Assembly: GCF_040409805.1 (NCBI RefSeq)
Contig: NZ_CP099572.1
Span: forward strand, 124,001-188,000
Source: Polynucleobacter sp. MWH-UH23A
GTDB lineage: Bacteria > Pseudomonadota > Gammaproteobacteria > Burkholderiales > Burkholderiaceae
Direction of reading: 5' to 3'
DNA length: 64,000 nucleotides
In this document: piece after piece, positions 19,622 to 28,763 of the stretch
Layout of the letters: each line of letters starts with the position of its first letter
How positions within the stretch are numbered: the stretch's first letter is position 1
Notes under the pieces: generated by a model
Seen by the model: only the letters and a program-made list of their open reading frames with translations
What the model was told of the DNA's origin: nothing
The model's database searches: none
Translations under genes and position numbers: made by a program

Positions 19622-20014
19622 ATGGAGCAGAATTCCAACATGAATCCTCATGAAATCAGCATTACGGTTAAGACTCAGTATCTTCCGGACCAATCTGACC
19701 CAGATAATCGCCAATTTGCCTTCGCCTATACGATCACCATCCGTAACACGGGGTCGGCCAGTATTCAGCTCATAGCCCGCCATTGGTTCATTACAGACGG
19801 GGATAACGATGTTCAGGAAGTAAAAGGCCTAGGAGTAGTAGGGCAACAGCCTTTATTGCGCTCAGGGGAGCATTTTGAGTACACCAGCTGGGCTACCCTC
19901 CCTACGCCTGCAGGAACTATGCGTGGCGAGTATTTTTGCGTAACAGAGGATGCTCAGTTTTTTCAGGCACCCATTCCCGAATTTGCCTTAGTAATGCCGC
20001 GGACGCTGCATTAA
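19622..20014 (+). CDS. apaG: Co2+/Mg2+ efflux protein ApaG (DUF525)
   Basis: A 130-residue protein with the single beta-sandwich ApaG/DUF525 domain. Signatures are YTITIRNTGSASIQLIARHW, ITDGDNDVQEVKGLGVVGQQPLL and GEHFEYTSWATLPTPAGTM. ApaG is linked to Co2+ resistance in Salmonella, but its molecular role is not settled. The ATG at 19622 gives a slightly long N-terminus; the ATG at 19640 (MNPHEISI) is an equally good start and would leave more room for a promoter in the short gap to rpe. Confidence 0.92.
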   Translation: MEQNSNMNPHEISITVKTQYLPDQSDPDNRQFAFAYTITIRNTGSASIQLIARHWFITDGDNDVQEVKGLGVVGQQPLLRSGEHFEYTSWATLPTPAGTMRGEYFCVTEDAQFFQAPIPEFALVMPRTLH

Positions 20015-20060
20015 GTCGCCCCAACATTCCATGTTGAATTAAGGCAACAGGCTTAGAAAA

Positions 20061-20174
20061 TTATTTTTTGCCTTTACCTGTCCATAGAACAATAAACAAC
20101 AAAAGTCCTAGCGCGATAGCGCCTTCAATGACAAACAGTAGCATTGGGTATTCATCAAGTAAATTGGCAATCAT
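20061..20174 (-). CDS. Possible 37-residue single-pass membrane protein
   Basis: An ATG-initiated frame encodes 37 residues: a short acidic N-terminus (MIANLLDEY), a continuous hydrophobic segment of about 22 residues from PMLLFVIEGAIALG to FIVLW, and a basic GKGKK tail. This is the profile of a genuine small inner-membrane protein, with the positive tail predicting an N-out/C-in orientation. The start codon shares the CATG palindrome at 20172-20175 with the ATG of mltA on the other strand. No clear ribosome-binding site is visible. The function is unknown and the gene itself needs comparative support. Confidence 0.4.
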   Translation of the reverse strand: MIANLLDEYPMLLFVIEGAIALGLLLFIVLWTGKGKK

Positions 20175-21321
20175 GATTTTTAAATATAAATGGCCTCAGG
20201 TAAGTTTAGTCGCAATTACAGCAATTTCGATCCTTGCTTTGCTAACAGCGTGTTCAACCCCTCCAACGCGTGGAACAGGTTATCGAGCTAGTGGCGCAGG
20301 AGCAGCCCCTTCAACATACAGTTCATCCATCGCAAACTTTAGCGCTGTGTCATGGCAGGTAATTCCAGGGTGGCAGGAGGATGAGTTGGCACAAGCATGG
20401 CCAGCATGGCAGAAGAGCTGTGAGGGTTTACTCAAGCGTAATGCACGCAACGGGGAGGTCAATTGGAGACAAGTATGCGCTCAAGCTGCAAGCGTCTCGA
20501 ACCGGGATTCCCAGGCCATTCGCAGATATTTTGAAAACAACTTTCAAGCATATGAAGTTCGAAACAATTCTGGAACTGATACAGGCTTGATCACTGGTTA
20601 TTACGAACCAGTGATGAACGGCTCTCAGACAAGAACAAGCACATATAGTGTGCCGCTTTATGCTTATCCTGCTGCTTGGAAAAAATCTAAACCAAATCCA
20701 GCACCCGCTCGTGCTGAATTAATTAGCTCAGGAATACTCAAAGGCTCTGAAATTGCTTGGGTTCAAGATCCAGTTGCTGCAGCCTTTATGCAAATTCAAG
20801 GTTCAGGAAAAATTCGTCTTGAAGACGGTCGCGTGATGCGTTTAGGTTTTGCAGGAACGAACGACCAGCCGTTTAAATCTTTTGCGCAATGGCTACTAGA
20901 TCGTAAAGAAATCACAAGAAGTGAAGCGACAATGCAAGGAATTTCACAGTGGGCAAAACGCAATCCAGATCGCGTGAATGAAATGCTTAATGCCAATCCC
21001 CGTTTTGTTTTCTTTAAAGAATTACCCAGCAATGTAGATGCCGATTTGGGCCCCACTGGTGCATTAGGCGTGCCATTAACGGGTGAGCGAAGTATTGCTA
21101 TTGATTTGCAAGCGATGCCACTGGGCGCACCTGTATTTTTAGTAACGACTAGACCTTTAAGTAATCAACCACTGCAAAAGCTGGTTTTTGCGCAAGATAC
21201 TGGCAAAGCCATTGTCGGTGGGGTGCGAGCCGATTACTATTGGGGATCGGGTGACGCCGCTGGTGAGGCGGCTGGACGCATGAAGCAGAATGGCAGGATG
21301 TGGTTGTTGTTACCTCGTTAA
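20173..21321 (+). CDS. mltA: Membrane-bound lytic murein transglycosylase A
   Basis: A 382-residue lipoprotein that cleaves peptidoglycan with formation of 1,6-anhydromuramic acid. The N-terminus (MIFKYKWPQVS) leads into a hydrophobic stretch and the lipobox LLTAC, so it is anchored in the outer membrane. The MltA domain includes LITGYYEPVMNGSQ and WVQDPVAAAFMQIQGSG, and the C-terminal 3D domain has VFAQDTGKAIVGGVRADYYWGSGDAAG with conserved aspartates. The frame is open back to a TTG at 20068, but the signal peptide fixes the start at 20173. The SD is weak and the start overlaps a possible antisense small gene. Confidence 0.92.
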   Translation: MIFKYKWPQVSLVAITAISILALLTACSTPPTRGTGYRASGAGAAPSTYSSSIANFSAVSWQVIPGWQEDELAQAWPAWQKSCEGLLKRNARNGEVNWRQVCAQAASVSNRDSQAIRRYFENNFQAYEVRNNSGTDTGLITGYYEPVMNGSQTRTSTYSVPLYAYPAAWKKSKPNPAPARAELISSGILKGSEIAWVQDPVAAAFMQIQGSGKIRLEDGRVMRLGFAGTNDQPFKSFAQWLLDRKEITRSEATMQGISQWAKRNPDRVNEMLNANPRFVFFKELPSNVDADLGPTGALGVPLTGERSIAIDLQAMPLGAPVFLVTTRPLSNQPLQKLVFAQDTGKAIVGGVRADYYWGSGDAAGEAAGRMKQNGRMWLLLPR

Positions 21322-21364
21322 TACAGCAATCTAAAAAAGATAAACATCAAGTAGAGAGAAAGCA

Positions 21365-22141
21365 ATGAGCTATCAAACAATTTTGACCGAAGTGGAAGAT
21401 AAGGTTGCCACCATCACATTAAATCGTCCTGAAGTACTAAATGCGCTGAATGATCAATTAATGGACGAGCTTGGCGAAGCCTTGCTTAAGTTTGATGCGG
21501 ACGACAACATTGGCTGCATCATTGTCACTGGTAATGAAAAGGCATTTGCTGCGGGCGCGGATATCGCTGCTATGGCGAAGCGTAGTTTGCAGGATGTCTA
21601 TCGACATAATTTTATTTCTCGCAATTGGGAGCACATGCAAAAAGTGCGTAAGCCTGTAATTGCGGCAGTATCTGGATATGCCTTGGGCGGCGGGTGTGAA
21701 TTAGCAATGATGTGCGACATGATTATGGCTGCTGATAATGCGAAATTTGCGCAACCTGAAATTAAGCTGGGCATCATTCCTGGGGCTGGCGGAACACAGC
21801 GTCTTCCTCGTGCCGTATCAAAATCAAAGGCAATGGATTTAGCTTTAACGGGTCGAATGATGGATGCTGCCGAAGCTGAGCGTGCTGGCTTAGTATCGCG
21901 AATATTCCCAAAAGCCGATTTGTTAAAAGAAGTTAAGGCAATCGCTAAAGATATCGCTGATATGCCTTTGCTAACAACGATGATGGTGAAAGAGGCTGTA
22001 AATACTGCTTACGAAACAACTCTGTCCCAAGGCATTCATTTCGAGCGCCGCTTGTTCCATGCATGCTTTGGAACTAATGATCAAAAAGAAGGGATGGCCG
22101 CCTTTATGGAAAAACGCCCCGCTAAATTTACGAATTCTTAG
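21365..22141 (+). CDS. Enoyl-CoA hydratase
   Basis: A 258-residue crotonase-family enzyme. The oxyanion-hole regions AAGADIAAMA and YALGGGCELAMMCDMIMA, and catalytic glutamates in the CELAM and GIIPGAGGTQRLPR stretches, match mitochondrial-type short-chain enoyl-CoA hydratases (FadB1x/EchA type). It would hydrate trans-2-enoyl-CoA in fatty-acid or amino-acid breakdown. It lies 43 bases after mltA with AGAGAAAG before the ATG, and ends 10 bases from the convergent M20 amidohydrolase. No thiolase or acyl-CoA dehydrogenase is nearby, so the pathway is not defined by context. Confidence 0.88.
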   Translation: MSYQTILTEVEDKVATITLNRPEVLNALNDQLMDELGEALLKFDADDNIGCIIVTGNEKAFAAGADIAAMAKRSLQDVYRHNFISRNWEHMQKVRKPVIAAVSGYALGGGCELAMMCDMIMAADNAKFAQPEIKLGIIPGAGGTQRLPRAVSKSKAMDLALTGRMMDAAEAERAGLVSRIFPKADLLKEVKAIAKDIADMPLLTTMMVKEAVNTAYETTLSQGIHFERRLFHACFGTNDQKEGMAAFMEKRPAKFTNS

Positions 22142-22151
22142 TTCTTAGTGC

Positions 22152-23348
22152 CTAATTCTTCTCTAAAAAGCGTTGGGCTAATTTGACCCAGTAGTTCACA
22201 CCTATTGGGATCAGTGCATCATTAAAGTCATAGGAAGGGTTGTGCAGATGGCATGGGCCCATGCCATGACCAGTCGATCGATGATCGCCATCACCGTTGC
22301 CTAAAAAGACATAGCAACCAGGTTTCTCTAGCAACATAAAGGCAAAGTCTTCGGCACCCATAGTTGGGTCAATAGATGTATTGACGCGTTGTTTGCCTAC
22401 TAACTCACTCATCACTTGACTTGCAAACTCCACTTCATTTGCATGATTGATCAAGGGTGGATAGTTTCTAGAAAAGCTAATTTCGGCTTGGCAGTCAAAT
22501 GCGCCCGCAACGCTATGAGCAACTTCTCTTAAGCGTTGCTCGATTAGATCAAGCACTTCTAAGGTAAACGTACGCACAGTGCCACCAATAAAGGCGCTAT
22601 CCGGAATGACATTGCTAGTTTCCCCCGCGTGGAATTGCGTTACTGATAGTACTGCAGCATCTACAGGACGTTTATTGCGAGTAATAATGCTTTGCAAAGC
22701 TAACACCACTTGCGCACCAGCAAGTACTGGATCAGCGCTGTTGTGCGGAAGAGCGGCATGACCACCTCTGCCGGTGACAGTAATTTCAAATGCATTGCTA
22801 GAGGCCATCATTGGCCCTGGCGTTACACCAAAATCACCTTCAGCTAAACCGGGCCAGTTATGCAATCCAAATACGGCATCACAAGGAAATTGTTCAAATA
22901 AACCATCTTTGATCATTTCGCGAGCGCCAGCACCACCCTCTTCAGCTGGTTGGAATATAAAAATCACACTACCTTTGAAATCTCGATGATTTGATAAATA
23001 TTGAGCAGCGCCTAAGAGCATGGCAGTGTGCCCATCATGACCACAGGCGTGCATCTTTCCGGGATTACGTGAAGTATGCGCAAAATTGTTGTGCTCTTGT
23101 AAGGGTAGAGCATCCATGTCAGCGCGTAAGCCAATCATCTTGCCGGGACCCAAGTCTCCATCGAGTCGTCCAACGACGCCCGTTTTACCCATTCCTCGAA
23201 ATACGCTGATACCCCAACTAGAGAGCGCTTCTGCAACGAGATCGGCGGTGCGATTTTCTTCAAAACGCAATTCGGGGTGTGCATGAATATTGCGCCGAAT
23301 TTCTTGTATCTCTGGCGCGGACTCAATGATTTCTGGAAGTAAATGCAT
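22152..23348 (-). CDS. M20 family amidohydrolase (hippuricase-like)
   Basis: A 398-residue metallo-amidohydrolase of the M20D (IAA-amino acid hydrolase/hippuricase) family. It has RRNIHAHPELRFEE near the N-terminus, the metal-binding MHACGHDGHTAMLLGAA, FIFQPAEEGGAGAREM and a late GAEDFAFML motif. Such enzymes cleave N-acyl amino acids or related amides; the substrate is not set by sequence. It is convergent with the enoyl-CoA hydratase gene and lies 77 bases upstream of the bio genes, which share its strand, so it could be co-transcribed downstream of bioD. Confidence 0.9.
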   Translation of the reverse strand: MHLLPEIIESAPEIQEIRRNIHAHPELRFEENRTADLVAEALSSWGISVFRGMGKTGVVGRLDGDLGPGKMIGLRADMDALPLQEHNNFAHTSRNPGKMHACGHDGHTAMLLGAAQYLSNHRDFKGSVIFIFQPAEEGGAGAREMIKDGLFEQFPCDAVFGLHNWPGLAEGDFGVTPGPMMASSNAFEITVTGRGGHAALPHNSADPVLAGAQVVLALQSIITRNKRPVDAAVLSVTQFHAGETSNVIPDSAFIGGTVRTFTLEVLDLIEQRLREVAHSVAGAFDCQAEISFSRNYPPLINHANEVEFASQVMSELVGKQRVNTSIDPTMGAEDFAFMLLEKPGCYVFLGNGDGDHRSTGHGMGPCHLHNPSYDFNDALIPIGVNYWVKLAQRFLEKN

Positions 23349-23425
23349 TACTTCATCTTATCCGAAACTGAAATGAAGTGCACCCCAAACCCAAGTACAG
23401 GCGAATTCTTATGTATTTAGTGTTG

Positions 23426-24145
23426 CTAAGCGGGTAGTTGAATATGCTGCGCAGCAAACTCTAGTGCTTCAAGAGAATAGGGTTGATTGTTTAATTTTTG
23501 AATGCTCGATGGCAGTGTGGGTATTAGCCCTAAAAATGGCGCATCTATTCGTTCCCGAAGCGTTTCGATGTTTTCACTCAATAAAGCCATTTCCTTATCT
23601 AAGGTATTCGCAATCCAACCTGCAAAAGAAAGCTTACGTGCGCGAATTGATTCAATGGTGAGCAGTGCATGATTGATGCATCCCAGTTTCATGCCTACGA
23701 CCAAGATTACTGGCAACTGAATTTGCTGGACAAAATCACCTAAGTCTTTTTGATCATTTAAAGGTACTAGAAAACCGCCTGCCCCCTCCACAACAACACA
23801 ACCGTTATCTTTTTGCAGATCTTTGTATGCCTTCAGCATAGTCTCGAGCTCAAGGTGAATACCTTTCGCTTTTGCAACCAAATGCGGTGCTGCTGGAGTA
23901 TCTAAGGCATAAGGACAGAGACTAAGTTGATCTGGCCCCAGGCTTGAGGCAATTCGTAAAGTTTCGAGATCCTCATTTAAGGGTTGACCATTCTGCCCTG
24001 TGTAGGTGCCAGCAACTACCGGCTTAAAACCCACAGCCTGTTTGCCTAATTCTCGAAACTTCAAAATCAAAGCACCGCTTACCAATGTTTTTCCAACTTC
24101 AGTATCGGTGCCAGTAATAAAAAAACCAGAAGAAGAGTTCATCAA
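23426..24145 (-). CDS. bioD: Dethiobiotin synthetase
   Basis: A 239-residue P-loop enzyme that closes the ureido ring of dethiobiotin from diaminopelargonic acid, CO2 and ATP. The N-terminal GTDTEVGKT (residues 12-20) is the characteristic BioD nucleotide loop, and VVVEGAGGFLVPLND is a further signature. It overlaps the end of bioF by four bases (ATGA), consistent with coupled translation in a bioA-bioF-bioD unit. Confidence 0.95.
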   Translation of the reverse strand: MMNSSSGFFITGTDTEVGKTLVSGALILKFRELGKQAVGFKPVVAGTYTGQNGQPLNEDLETLRIASSLGPDQLSLCPYALDTPAAPHLVAKAKGIHLELETMLKAYKDLQKDNGCVVVEGAGGFLVPLNDQKDLGDFVQQIQLPVILVVGMKLGCINHALLTIESIRARKLSFAGWIANTLDKEMALLSENIETLRERIDAPFLGLIPTLPSSIQKLNNQPYSLEALEFAAQHIQLPA

Positions 24146-25386
24146 TGAGCCTTTTCTATTACTCGCTGTTCAATAGATTGCAGTGTTCTCACGAGGGCTA
24201 GAAGGTCTTCTTCACTATGGTTTGCTGAGAAAGTAATTCGCAAGCGTGAACTACCGATAGGAACGGTAGGTGGCCTGATAGCCGGAATCCAGTACCCCTC
24301 CTCATCTAATAGTTTTGCGGCCATCAAAGCATTCGCATTGCTACCTAAAATAATTGGCTGAATCGGTGTGCAAGAAAGTACTTTCTCCCAGCTAGAGAAT
24401 TTCATTTCTGATCGCCAAATGCTGATCAATTGGTTTAGGTGGGTGCGACGTTTAGCACCTTCTTCGGACTCAATGATTTTCAAGCTTTGCAGCAAAGCAT
24501 GTGCAATTGCTGGTGGAGTGGCGGTGCTGTAAATATAAGGTCGACCTTTTTGAATAAGCCACTCGATAAAAGTATTTTCTGCGCAGATAAATGCGCCACT
24601 GACCCCAGCCGCTTTACCTAAAGTTCCAATGTAGATAATTCGGTCGGAGCAAATTTGCTCTTGCTCTAAAACCCCGTGACCTTGCTTGCCCAATACTCCA
24701 AATCCATGGGCATCATCTACCATTAGCAGCGCATCACATTGCTCGGCAATAGCCAGTAATTTTTTTACAGGCGCTAGATCGCCGTCCATACTAAAAACAG
24801 CATCCGTCACAATGAGTTTGAGCGCTTTGGTATCTTTTTGAAGATCCTTAAGCAAGAGCTCGGGCTGTGTGTGATCAAAGAGTGTGACACTGGCATTGGT
24901 TTGAGCACTTGCTAAACGAACCCCATCAATGAGTGAAGCATGATTGAGCTTGGCAGAATAGATGCTGACATTACCTCGCGGAGCAAGCCTTGCTAGACCA
25001 GTAATAGCGGTCAGATTAGCAAGGTATCCCGTGCTGAAAAATAATGCGCGGGCATTGGGAATGTGCGCAGCCTGAAATGCCGCCAACTGTTTTTCTAGTA
25101 ATTCATGTGCAATGCTATGGCCGCTAATTAAATGGGATGCACCACTACCAACCCCATATCTGCGAGCACCCTCCGCAAGGGCTTCAGTGATTACTGGGTG
25201 ATTAGCAAGCCCTAGGTAATCATTGCTACAAAAAGCTTTAAGTTCACGATCGCCAACCAATGCTTTCGTATTACAAGGAGTTTCAGTAACGCGCAATTTA
25301 CGCTTCAGCAATTGCAAATCTAAGTCTGCAATTTGTTCTTCGGCTAGGGTTAATGCCTTAAATGATGAGCTTGATGACTGACTCAT
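24142..25386 (-). CDS. bioF: 8-amino-7-oxononanoate synthase
   Basis: A 414-residue PLP-dependent alpha-oxoamine synthase joining pimeloyl-ACP/CoA with alanine. It shows FCSNDYLGLANHP, SGASHLISGH, VDDAHGFGVLGKQGHG and the PLP-lysine region IYIGTLGKAAGVSGAF. The N-terminal 20 or so residues are slightly longer than in some homologues. It overlaps both bioA (4 bases) and bioD (4 bases). Confidence 0.95.
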   Translation of the reverse strand: MSQSSSSSFKALTLAEEQIADLDLQLLKRKLRVTETPCNTKALVGDRELKAFCSNDYLGLANHPVITEALAEGARRYGVGSGASHLISGHSIAHELLEKQLAAFQAAHIPNARALFFSTGYLANLTAITGLARLAPRGNVSIYSAKLNHASLIDGVRLASAQTNASVTLFDHTQPELLLKDLQKDTKALKLIVTDAVFSMDGDLAPVKKLLAIAEQCDALLMVDDAHGFGVLGKQGHGVLEQEQICSDRIIYIGTLGKAAGVSGAFICAENTFIEWLIQKGRPYIYSTATPPAIAHALLQSLKIIESEEGAKRRTHLNQLISIWRSEMKFSSWEKVLSCTPIQPIILGSNANALMAAKLLDEEGYWIPAIRPPTVPIGSSRLRITFSANHSEEDLLALVRTLQSIEQRVIEKAH

Positions 25387-26729
25387 GCAAGCGCCTTATC
25401 TAAAGCCTTCTTCACCGATTGCCCCATGGATTGAGTCTCTTCTGGAGAAAGGATGTAGGGCGGCATGACATAAATCGTATTGGCAATGGGTCGAATGAGG
25501 ATGCCCTCAGTCAAGCTATGCGCAAACATTTCTCGGGGGAAAGCGTTTGGATTTTTTAAACAAGATAATTTGATATCAAATGCCAATATCATTCCTTGTT
25601 GACGCCAGTGCTCAACTAGTGAATCAGTCTTTGCCCATTCAAAAGCTGCTGCTAGTTCCTTTGAGCGAATTTTATTTTTTTCCAGAACGTTTTCTGATTC
25701 AAAAATTTCTAAGCAAGCTAAAGCAGCTGCACAAGCAAGAGGATTTCCAGTGTACGAATGCGAGTGTAGGAAGCCGTGTCGAGTTTGATCTTGATAAAAC
25801 GCTTGATAGATTTTGTCTGTTGTCATGCACAGTGAAAGTGGGAGATATCCACCGCTAATTCCTTTGGAAAGCGTCAGAAAATCAGGCCAAATCTCAGCAT
25901 GTTCACAAGCAAAGAATCTACCGCTACGCCCACATCCTACGGCGATTTCATCTGCAATCATATGCACTTCATATTGATCGCATAAGTCTCTCACTAGACG
26001 TAAGTATTTAGGTGAATGCATCGCCATTTGACCGGCGCACTGAACTAATGGCTCAACAATGATTGCAGCAATATTTTGATGTTCTTTGGCGAACAACTCT
26101 TTTAGTTTTTCTGCTGCATCATTTGCAACATCTTCACCACCCATTCCTTTTTTTGCTTTGCGTGCATCAGGCGATGGTGCAGTAAAAACATTTTGCAAAA
26201 GTGACCCATAGGCCTCACGAAAAATAGCAACATCAGTTACTGCTAGCGCACCCAATGTTTCCCCGTGATAACCATTTTCAAGACAAACAAATTTTTTCTT
26301 GTTTGGTTTATTGTTGTGTTGCCAAAAGTGGTGGCTCATCTTGAGCGCAATCTCAACAGCAGATGCACCATCAGATGCATAAAAGACATGACCTAAGTGA
26401 TGATTGGTGAGAGCGGATAATTTTTCAGAAAGTTCCACTACGGGTTGGTGCGTGAAGCCAGCGAGCATCACGTGCTCAATTTTTTCAAGTTGCGCATGAA
26501 TTGCTTGATTGATGAGAGGATTGGAGTGTCCAAAAAGGTTTGTCCACCAGGAGCTAATGCAATCTAGGAGAGCATTTCCTTGCTCGTCATAAAGCCAGGC
26601 CCCTTTTCCTTTTGCGATCGCAATTAAGGGAAAGGACTCGTGGTGCTTCATTTGGGTGCAGGGGTGCCAAACGGCTGCCAGGCTGCGATCAATGAGGGTG
26701 GGTTGATTTGGATCAGGAATAACCTTCAT
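25383..26729 (-). CDS. bioA: Adenosylmethionine-8-amino-7-oxononanoate aminotransferase
   Basis: A class-III PLP aminotransferase that uses S-adenosylmethionine as amino donor to make diaminopelargonic acid. It has WHPCTQMKHHE near the N-terminus, typical of BioA, then SSWWTNLFGHSNP, MIADEIAVGCGRSGRFFACEH and the PLP-lysine region LTLSKGISGGYLPLS. The ATG at 26727-26729 is preferred; the frame extends 23 codons upstream but with sequence unlike the family. It heads bioA-bioF-bioD and is divergent from bioB across about 90 bases. I could not recognise a BirA-type operator in that gap. Confidence 0.94.
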   Translation of the reverse strand: MKVIPDPNQPTLIDRSLAAVWHPCTQMKHHESFPLIAIAKGKGAWLYDEQGNALLDCISSWWTNLFGHSNPLINQAIHAQLEKIEHVMLAGFTHQPVVELSEKLSALTNHHLGHVFYASDGASAVEIALKMSHHFWQHNNKPNKKKFVCLENGYHGETLGALAVTDVAIFREAYGSLLQNVFTAPSPDARKAKKGMGGEDVANDAAEKLKELFAKEHQNIAAIIVEPLVQCAGQMAMHSPKYLRLVRDLCDQYEVHMIADEIAVGCGRSGRFFACEHAEIWPDFLTLSKGISGGYLPLSLCMTTDKIYQAFYQDQTRHGFLHSHSYTGNPLACAAALACLEIFESENVLEKNKIRSKELAAAFEWAKTDSLVEHWRQQGMILAFDIKLSCLKNPNAFPREMFAHSLTEGILIRPIANTIYVMPPYILSPEETQSMGQSVKKALDKALA

Positions 26730-26818
26730 ATTCGATATTTGACCACTAGTTTTTCCTAATTTCGGCTTCCATCTGTTATGTTTATGCCTGAGATTCACCT
26801 ATTTTTTGGAATTTACCC

Positions 26819-27856
26819 ATGCTGGACGTGCAAACTGTTGAAAAGCCCCTCACTCAGATCAAATCCATGACAGATTTGCGAAAAGAGCTTAATGCGGAAT
26901 GTGAGTGGACACTAACTAAAGTGGAGGCTTTGTTTGCCCTGCCTTTTAACGAGTTGATGCTGAAAGCCCAAGAGACCCATAAGGCTTACTTTCCTGAGGG
27001 TGATGTGGAATTGGCGACCCTATTGTCAATTAAGACTGGCGGTTGCCCTGAAGACTGCGGTTATTGCCCCCAAGCAGCTCGCTATGACACCGATGTGAAG
27101 GCGGAAAAGTTAATGGGGCTAGAGGAAGTTTTGGAAGCTGCTAAAGCAGCTAAAGCGGCAGGGTCAAATCGTTTTTGTATGGGTGCGGCATGGCGTGAAC
27201 CCAAAGATCGCGATATTGAAAAAGTGACTGCGATGATTAAAGGTGTCAAGGCATTGGGTCTTGAAACTTGCGCAACTTTAGGAATGTTGGAAGCCGATCA
27301 AGCTAAAGCATTATCAGAAGCAGGTCTCGATTTTTACAATCACAACCTCGATACAAGTGAAGATTTTTATCGCTCTGTTATTTCTACTCGTGGTTATCAA
27401 GATAGATTAGATACGATTTCAAATGTGCGTTCAGCTGGTATGTCAGTATGTTGTGGTGGCATCGTTGGCATGGGTGAATCACGTGAACAACGCGCTGCAT
27501 TTTTGACGCGCTTAGCGAACTTGAGTCCATATCCAGAATCCGTTCCTATTAATCATTTAGTTCCAGTTGCAGGTACGCCATTAGCAGATCAAAAACCGTT
27601 GGACCAATTGGAATTTGTAAGAACAATTGCGGTTGCACGAATCACAATGCCTAAAGCACGAGTGCGTTTATCAGCTGGTCGCCAAGAGCTCGGAAGAGCT
27701 GTTCAGGCTATGTGTTTCTTGGCTGGTGCGAATTCTATTTTCTATGGTGAGCAACTACTCACTACCGGTAATCCCGAGGCAGAGCAAGATCGTGCACTCT
27801 TAGCGGAGCTGGGTTTAAAGACAAAGCAAAGCTGCAAAGCAGAGGTTTTGGTTTAA
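26819..27856 (+). CDS. bioB: Biotin synthase
   Basis: A 345-residue radical SAM enzyme that inserts sulfur into dethiobiotin. The [4Fe-4S] motif CPEDCGYC places cysteines at residues 76, 80 and 83. Downstream are NHNLDTS and the auxiliary-cluster region with [15 protein letters not shown]. The C-terminal [19 protein letters not shown] is typical of proteobacterial BioB. It is divergent from bioA-F-D and is followed 15 bases later by coq7. Confidence 0.96.
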   Translation: MLDVQTVEKPLTQIKSMTDLRKELNAECEWTLTKVEALFALPFNELMLKAQETHKAYFPEGDVELATLLSIKTGGCPEDCGYCPQAARYDTDVKAEKLMGLEEVLEAAKAAKAAGSNRFCMGAAWREPKDRDIEKVTAMIKGVKALGLETCATLGMLEADQAKALSEAGLDFYNHNLDTSEDFYRSVISTRGYQDRLDTISNVRSAGMSVCCGGIVGMGESREQRAAFLTRLANLSPYPESVPINHLVPVAGTPLADQKPLDQLEFVRTIAVARITMPKARVRLSAGRQELGRAVQAMCFLAGANSIFYGEQLLTTGNPEAEQDRALLAELGLKTKQSCKAEVLV

Positions 27857-27871
27857 GTTATTTTTTAGCCA

Positions 27872-28501
27872 ATGACGCCCATTGATCGACTGATTATTGA
27901 GTTTGATACCGCTCTGCGATCGGTGGTTGGTGGTGCAAATGCTAGCCGACCAACACCAGACGCTCAGTCAACTACAAAACATTCTCTTGATGCTGCTGAG
28001 CGTAAACATGCGGCTGGATTGATGCGCGTAAATCACGTTGGTGAAGTTTGTGCACAAGCACTTTATCAATCGCAAAAATTAGTTGCACGCGATCCTCAAA
28101 TAAGAGAAATGCTAGAGCATTCTGCGCAAGAAGAAATGGATCACTTAGCCTGGTGTGAAACTCGTCTTAAAGAGTTAGATTCGCATACAAGTTATCTAAA
28201 TCCATTTTGGTATGCAGGATCTTTTGCAATAGGTTTGTTAGCTGGTTTAGCTGGTGACAAATGGAGTTTAGGATTTGTTGCTGAAACAGAAAAACAAGTC
28301 GAAGCACATCTTGAAAATCATCTAGACAAATTACCAATAGATGATCAACGTTCTCGTGCAATTGTTGATCAAATGCGTATCGATGAGATTGAGCATGGAC
28401 AGGCTGCTTTGCATGCTGGCGGTGTCACCCTTCCTGAGCCAATTCAGAAGATTATGCAAGCAGTCTCAAAGCTAATGACAACGACTGCTTACAAAATTTA
28501 G
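27872..28501 (+). CDS. coq7: Demethoxyubiquinone hydroxylase Coq7
   Basis: A 209-residue ferritin-like di-iron protein that hydroxylates C6 of the ubiquinone ring. Iron ligands lie in [43 protein letters not shown] and [15 protein letters not shown], the paired E and ExxH pattern of Coq7. In many betaproteobacteria Coq7 replaces the flavin enzyme UbiF for this step. It follows bioB by 15 bases, so it may share a transcript with it. Two weak AT-rich inverted repeats lie downstream but no strong terminator. Confidence 0.94.
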   Translation: MTPIDRLIIEFDTALRSVVGGANASRPTPDAQSTTKHSLDAAERKHAAGLMRVNHVGEVCAQALYQSQKLVARDPQIREMLEHSAQEEMDHLAWCETRLKELDSHTSYLNPFWYAGSFAIGLLAGLAGDKWSLGFVAETEKQVEAHLENHLDKLPIDDQRSRAIVDQMRIDEIEHGQAALHAGGVTLPEPIQKIMQAVSKLMTTTAYKI

Positions 28502-28551
28502 TATTTAAAAAATCGAATAATTTATTTAATACTGGACATAAACACAGTATT

Positions 28552-28580
28552 TCTTAGATTATTAGGCTTTATATCTAAGA
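28552..28580. repeat. Inverted repeat in the coq7-mraZ gap
   Basis: TCTTAGAT (28552-28559) and ATCTAAGA (28573-28580) form a perfect 8-bp inverted repeat around a 13-base spacer. A second one, AATACTG/CAGTATT, is at 28528-28551. Both are AT-rich and not followed by a T-run, so they are poor terminators; they could weakly end coq7 mRNA or be chance in an AT-rich region. Otherwise 28502-28700 shows nothing I can name. Confidence 0.3.
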
Positions 28581-28707
28581 TAATGTCTTAAGTATATTTT
28601 CCAAGCCATTGTTTTAAGTAGCTATTTTATTAGCATCATTTTATCAACATACGACGCTAAGTGTTTGTAAACATTAGAGAAATTCCTAAAAAAATACCCA
28701 AAAACAC

Positions 28708-28736
28708 TTGACCCTAATATGCCGATCCTCTAAAGT
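28708..28736 (+). promoter_or_regulatory. Sigma-70 promoter of the dcw cluster (Pmra)
   Basis: TTGACC (28708-28713) and TAAAGT (28731-28736) are separated by exactly 17 bases. Transcription would begin near 28743, giving a leader of about 20 bases before the mraZ ATG. The -10 box overlaps the first MraZ-type repeat. Confidence 0.65.
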
Positions 28737-28760
28737 GGGAGGAAGTGTGAAAAAGTGGGG
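28735..28760 (+). promoter_or_regulatory. MraZ-binding repeat array
   Basis: GTGGGA (28735), GTGTGA (28745) and GTGGGG (28755) form three direct repeats with an exact 10-base period. MraZ proteins are known to bind tandem TGGGN/GTGGG-type repeats upstream of their own gene. Here the array overlaps the -10 box and runs into the position of the ribosome-binding site, so a bound MraZ ring would block the promoter directly. Confidence 0.8.
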
Positions 28761-28763
28761 TAA

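Noticed and set aside
26730..26818. BirA-type operator between bioA and bioB
   Set aside because: I looked for the paired TTGTAAACC-like half-sites and found none; only weak promoter-like words are present.
28502..28707. Possible tRNA or small RNA gene in the coq7-mraZ gap
   Set aside because: The region is AT-rich with no cloverleaf, CCA-like end or stable long stem; only weak inverted repeats occur.
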